Positions 13,384 through 13,829 of a stretch of DNA of 13,829 nucleotides are shown in pieces. This DNA comes from CAZMLC01 sp964567125 (lineage in GTDB: Bacteria; Verrucomicrobiota; Kiritimatiellia; RFP12; UBA1067). The translations under genes and the position numbers were made by a program. The number at the start of each line of letters is the position of its first letter. The stretch's first letter is position 1. The DNA is taken from positions 1-13,829 of the forward strand of contig CAZMLC010000072.1 of NCBI GenBank assembly GCA_964567125.1. Direction: 5' to 3'. The notes under the pieces were generated by a model that saw only the letters and a program-made list of their open reading frames with translations, was not told the origin of the DNA and did not search any database.

Positions 13384-13829
13384 GGCAAGGATTCTCCTTC
13401 TTTGGGTGTTTCATCGTCTGAAACAATAAAATTAATAATGCCCCACACGCCATCGTGTTCGATCCGATGTTTGCGAAAATCATGGTGCCGCGAGTAAAAG
13501 GTCCAAAACGGCGACCAGTTACGTTCAATACCGTCGGAATTGCGCACGGGATTGAATTCGAGCGTACGAAAACTTGACCGGTCCGGCGTGCGCAAATAGG
13601 TAAAAAAGGGCCAGACGCGCAGATAGTGCTCGCTCAGATATTCAGCACCGGTATCCACATCGTGCGCATAGGTCTCCTCATCCGTGTAGAAGGGGAAGAG
13701 CCGCAGACGATCCGAACGCACACCTTTAACCGAATTGACTTCATGTGAAAAGAGAATCCATCCCCCGGTGTAGCGCCGATGCTCACCATCAAAAAGATCG
13801 CTGTAGAAGGGCCAGAACGAACGCAGCCG
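13380..13829 (-). CDS. C-terminal part of an aromatic WPF(Y/F)-repeat protein (5' truncated by window edge)
   Basis: The frame is open from the last base of the window to TGA at 13382-13380, giving 149 residues. The GTG at 13721 is just an internal codon. The sequence has recurring aromatic cores spaced about 28-39 residues apart: FWPFYSD, LFPFYTD, VWPFFTY and SPFWTFYS, separated by charged, turn-rich segments. No membrane helix is seen. Such alternation of aromatic and polar residues fits beta strands, perhaps of an outer-membrane or periplasmic protein, but I do not recognise a named family. The stop codon overlaps the mlaE start, so it is translated together with the lipid transporter. It could be the outer-membrane or periplasmic partner of the MCE system; this is inference from gene order only. 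Confidence 0.65.
   Translation of the reverse strand, partial: RLRSFWPFYSDLFDGEHRRYTGGWILFSHEVNSVKGVRSDRLRLFPFYTDEETYAHDVDTGAEYLSEHYLRVWPFFTYLRTPDRSSFRTLEFNPVRNSDGIERNWSPFWTFYSRHHDFRKHRIEHDGVWGIINFIVSDDETPKEGESLP

Noticed and set aside
1..13829. CRISPR array, tRNA/rRNA genes, insertion sequences or phage genes
   Set aside because: No regularly spaced direct repeats, no cloverleaf or rRNA sequence, and no transposase, integrase or terminal inverted repeats were seen on either strand.

Overview
This window looks like part of a metagenome-derived or draft genome of a Gram-negative bacterium, probably from the PVC superphylum (Kiritimatiellota, Lentisphaerota or Verrucomicrobiota-like). That placement is an inference from recalled family resemblance: a cupin sugar-isomerase-like protein, an unusual HisI with an NCEQN motif, a TGS-domain nucleoside kinase, and a zinc-ribbon/GspG hybrid. 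The Mla/MCE lipid-transport genes support a two-membrane cell. A run of exactly 100 N (1761-1860) is a scaffold gap, so the genes to its left and right need not be true neighbours.

Layout. (1) 1-1760, plus strand: the 3' end of a probable pilin-like or surface protein, then a PilX-like minor-pseudopilin candidate with a beta-rich body. (2) 1861-5676, plus strand: a well-delimited operon with a good sigma70-type promoter (TTTACA-17-TATAGT), two small inverted repeats after it, five genes and a rho-independent terminator. The genes encode a cupin D-lyxose-isomerase-like protein (possibly a lipoprotein), a 100-residue VOC protein, DhaK, DhaL and a very clear LsrF-family class I aldolase/thiolase. 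(3) 5693-9760, plus strand: four housekeeping-like genes, namely a THUMP-domain rRNA methyltransferase (RlmL-like), a TGS-domain uridine kinase-like protein, a HisI variant and a zinc-ribbon/GspG-domain membrane protein. (4) 13829-9708, minus strand: a tightly packed operon read towards the third block. It encodes the C-terminal end of an aromatic WPF(Y/F)-repeat protein, MlaE permease, MlaF ATPase, MlaD/MCE substrate-binding protein with five 35-residue repeats, and a tRNA-dihydrouridine synthase. The last gene overlaps the GspG-like gene tail-to-tail by 53 bases.

How the genes may work together. In the second block the order isomerase, VOC, two-part ketose kinase and LsrF-type Schiff-base enzyme suggests isomerisation of a small sugar, phosphorylation, and cleavage to DHAP plus a second product. 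The same parts could instead form an unorthodox autoinducer-2 (DPD) breakdown route, with DhaK/DhaL in place of LsrK and the VOC or cupin protein in place of LsrG. This cluster is the best candidate for an undescribed system here. In the fourth block ATGA stop/start overlaps join the WPFY-repeat protein, MlaE and MlaF, which suggests that the repeat protein acts with the lipid transporter.
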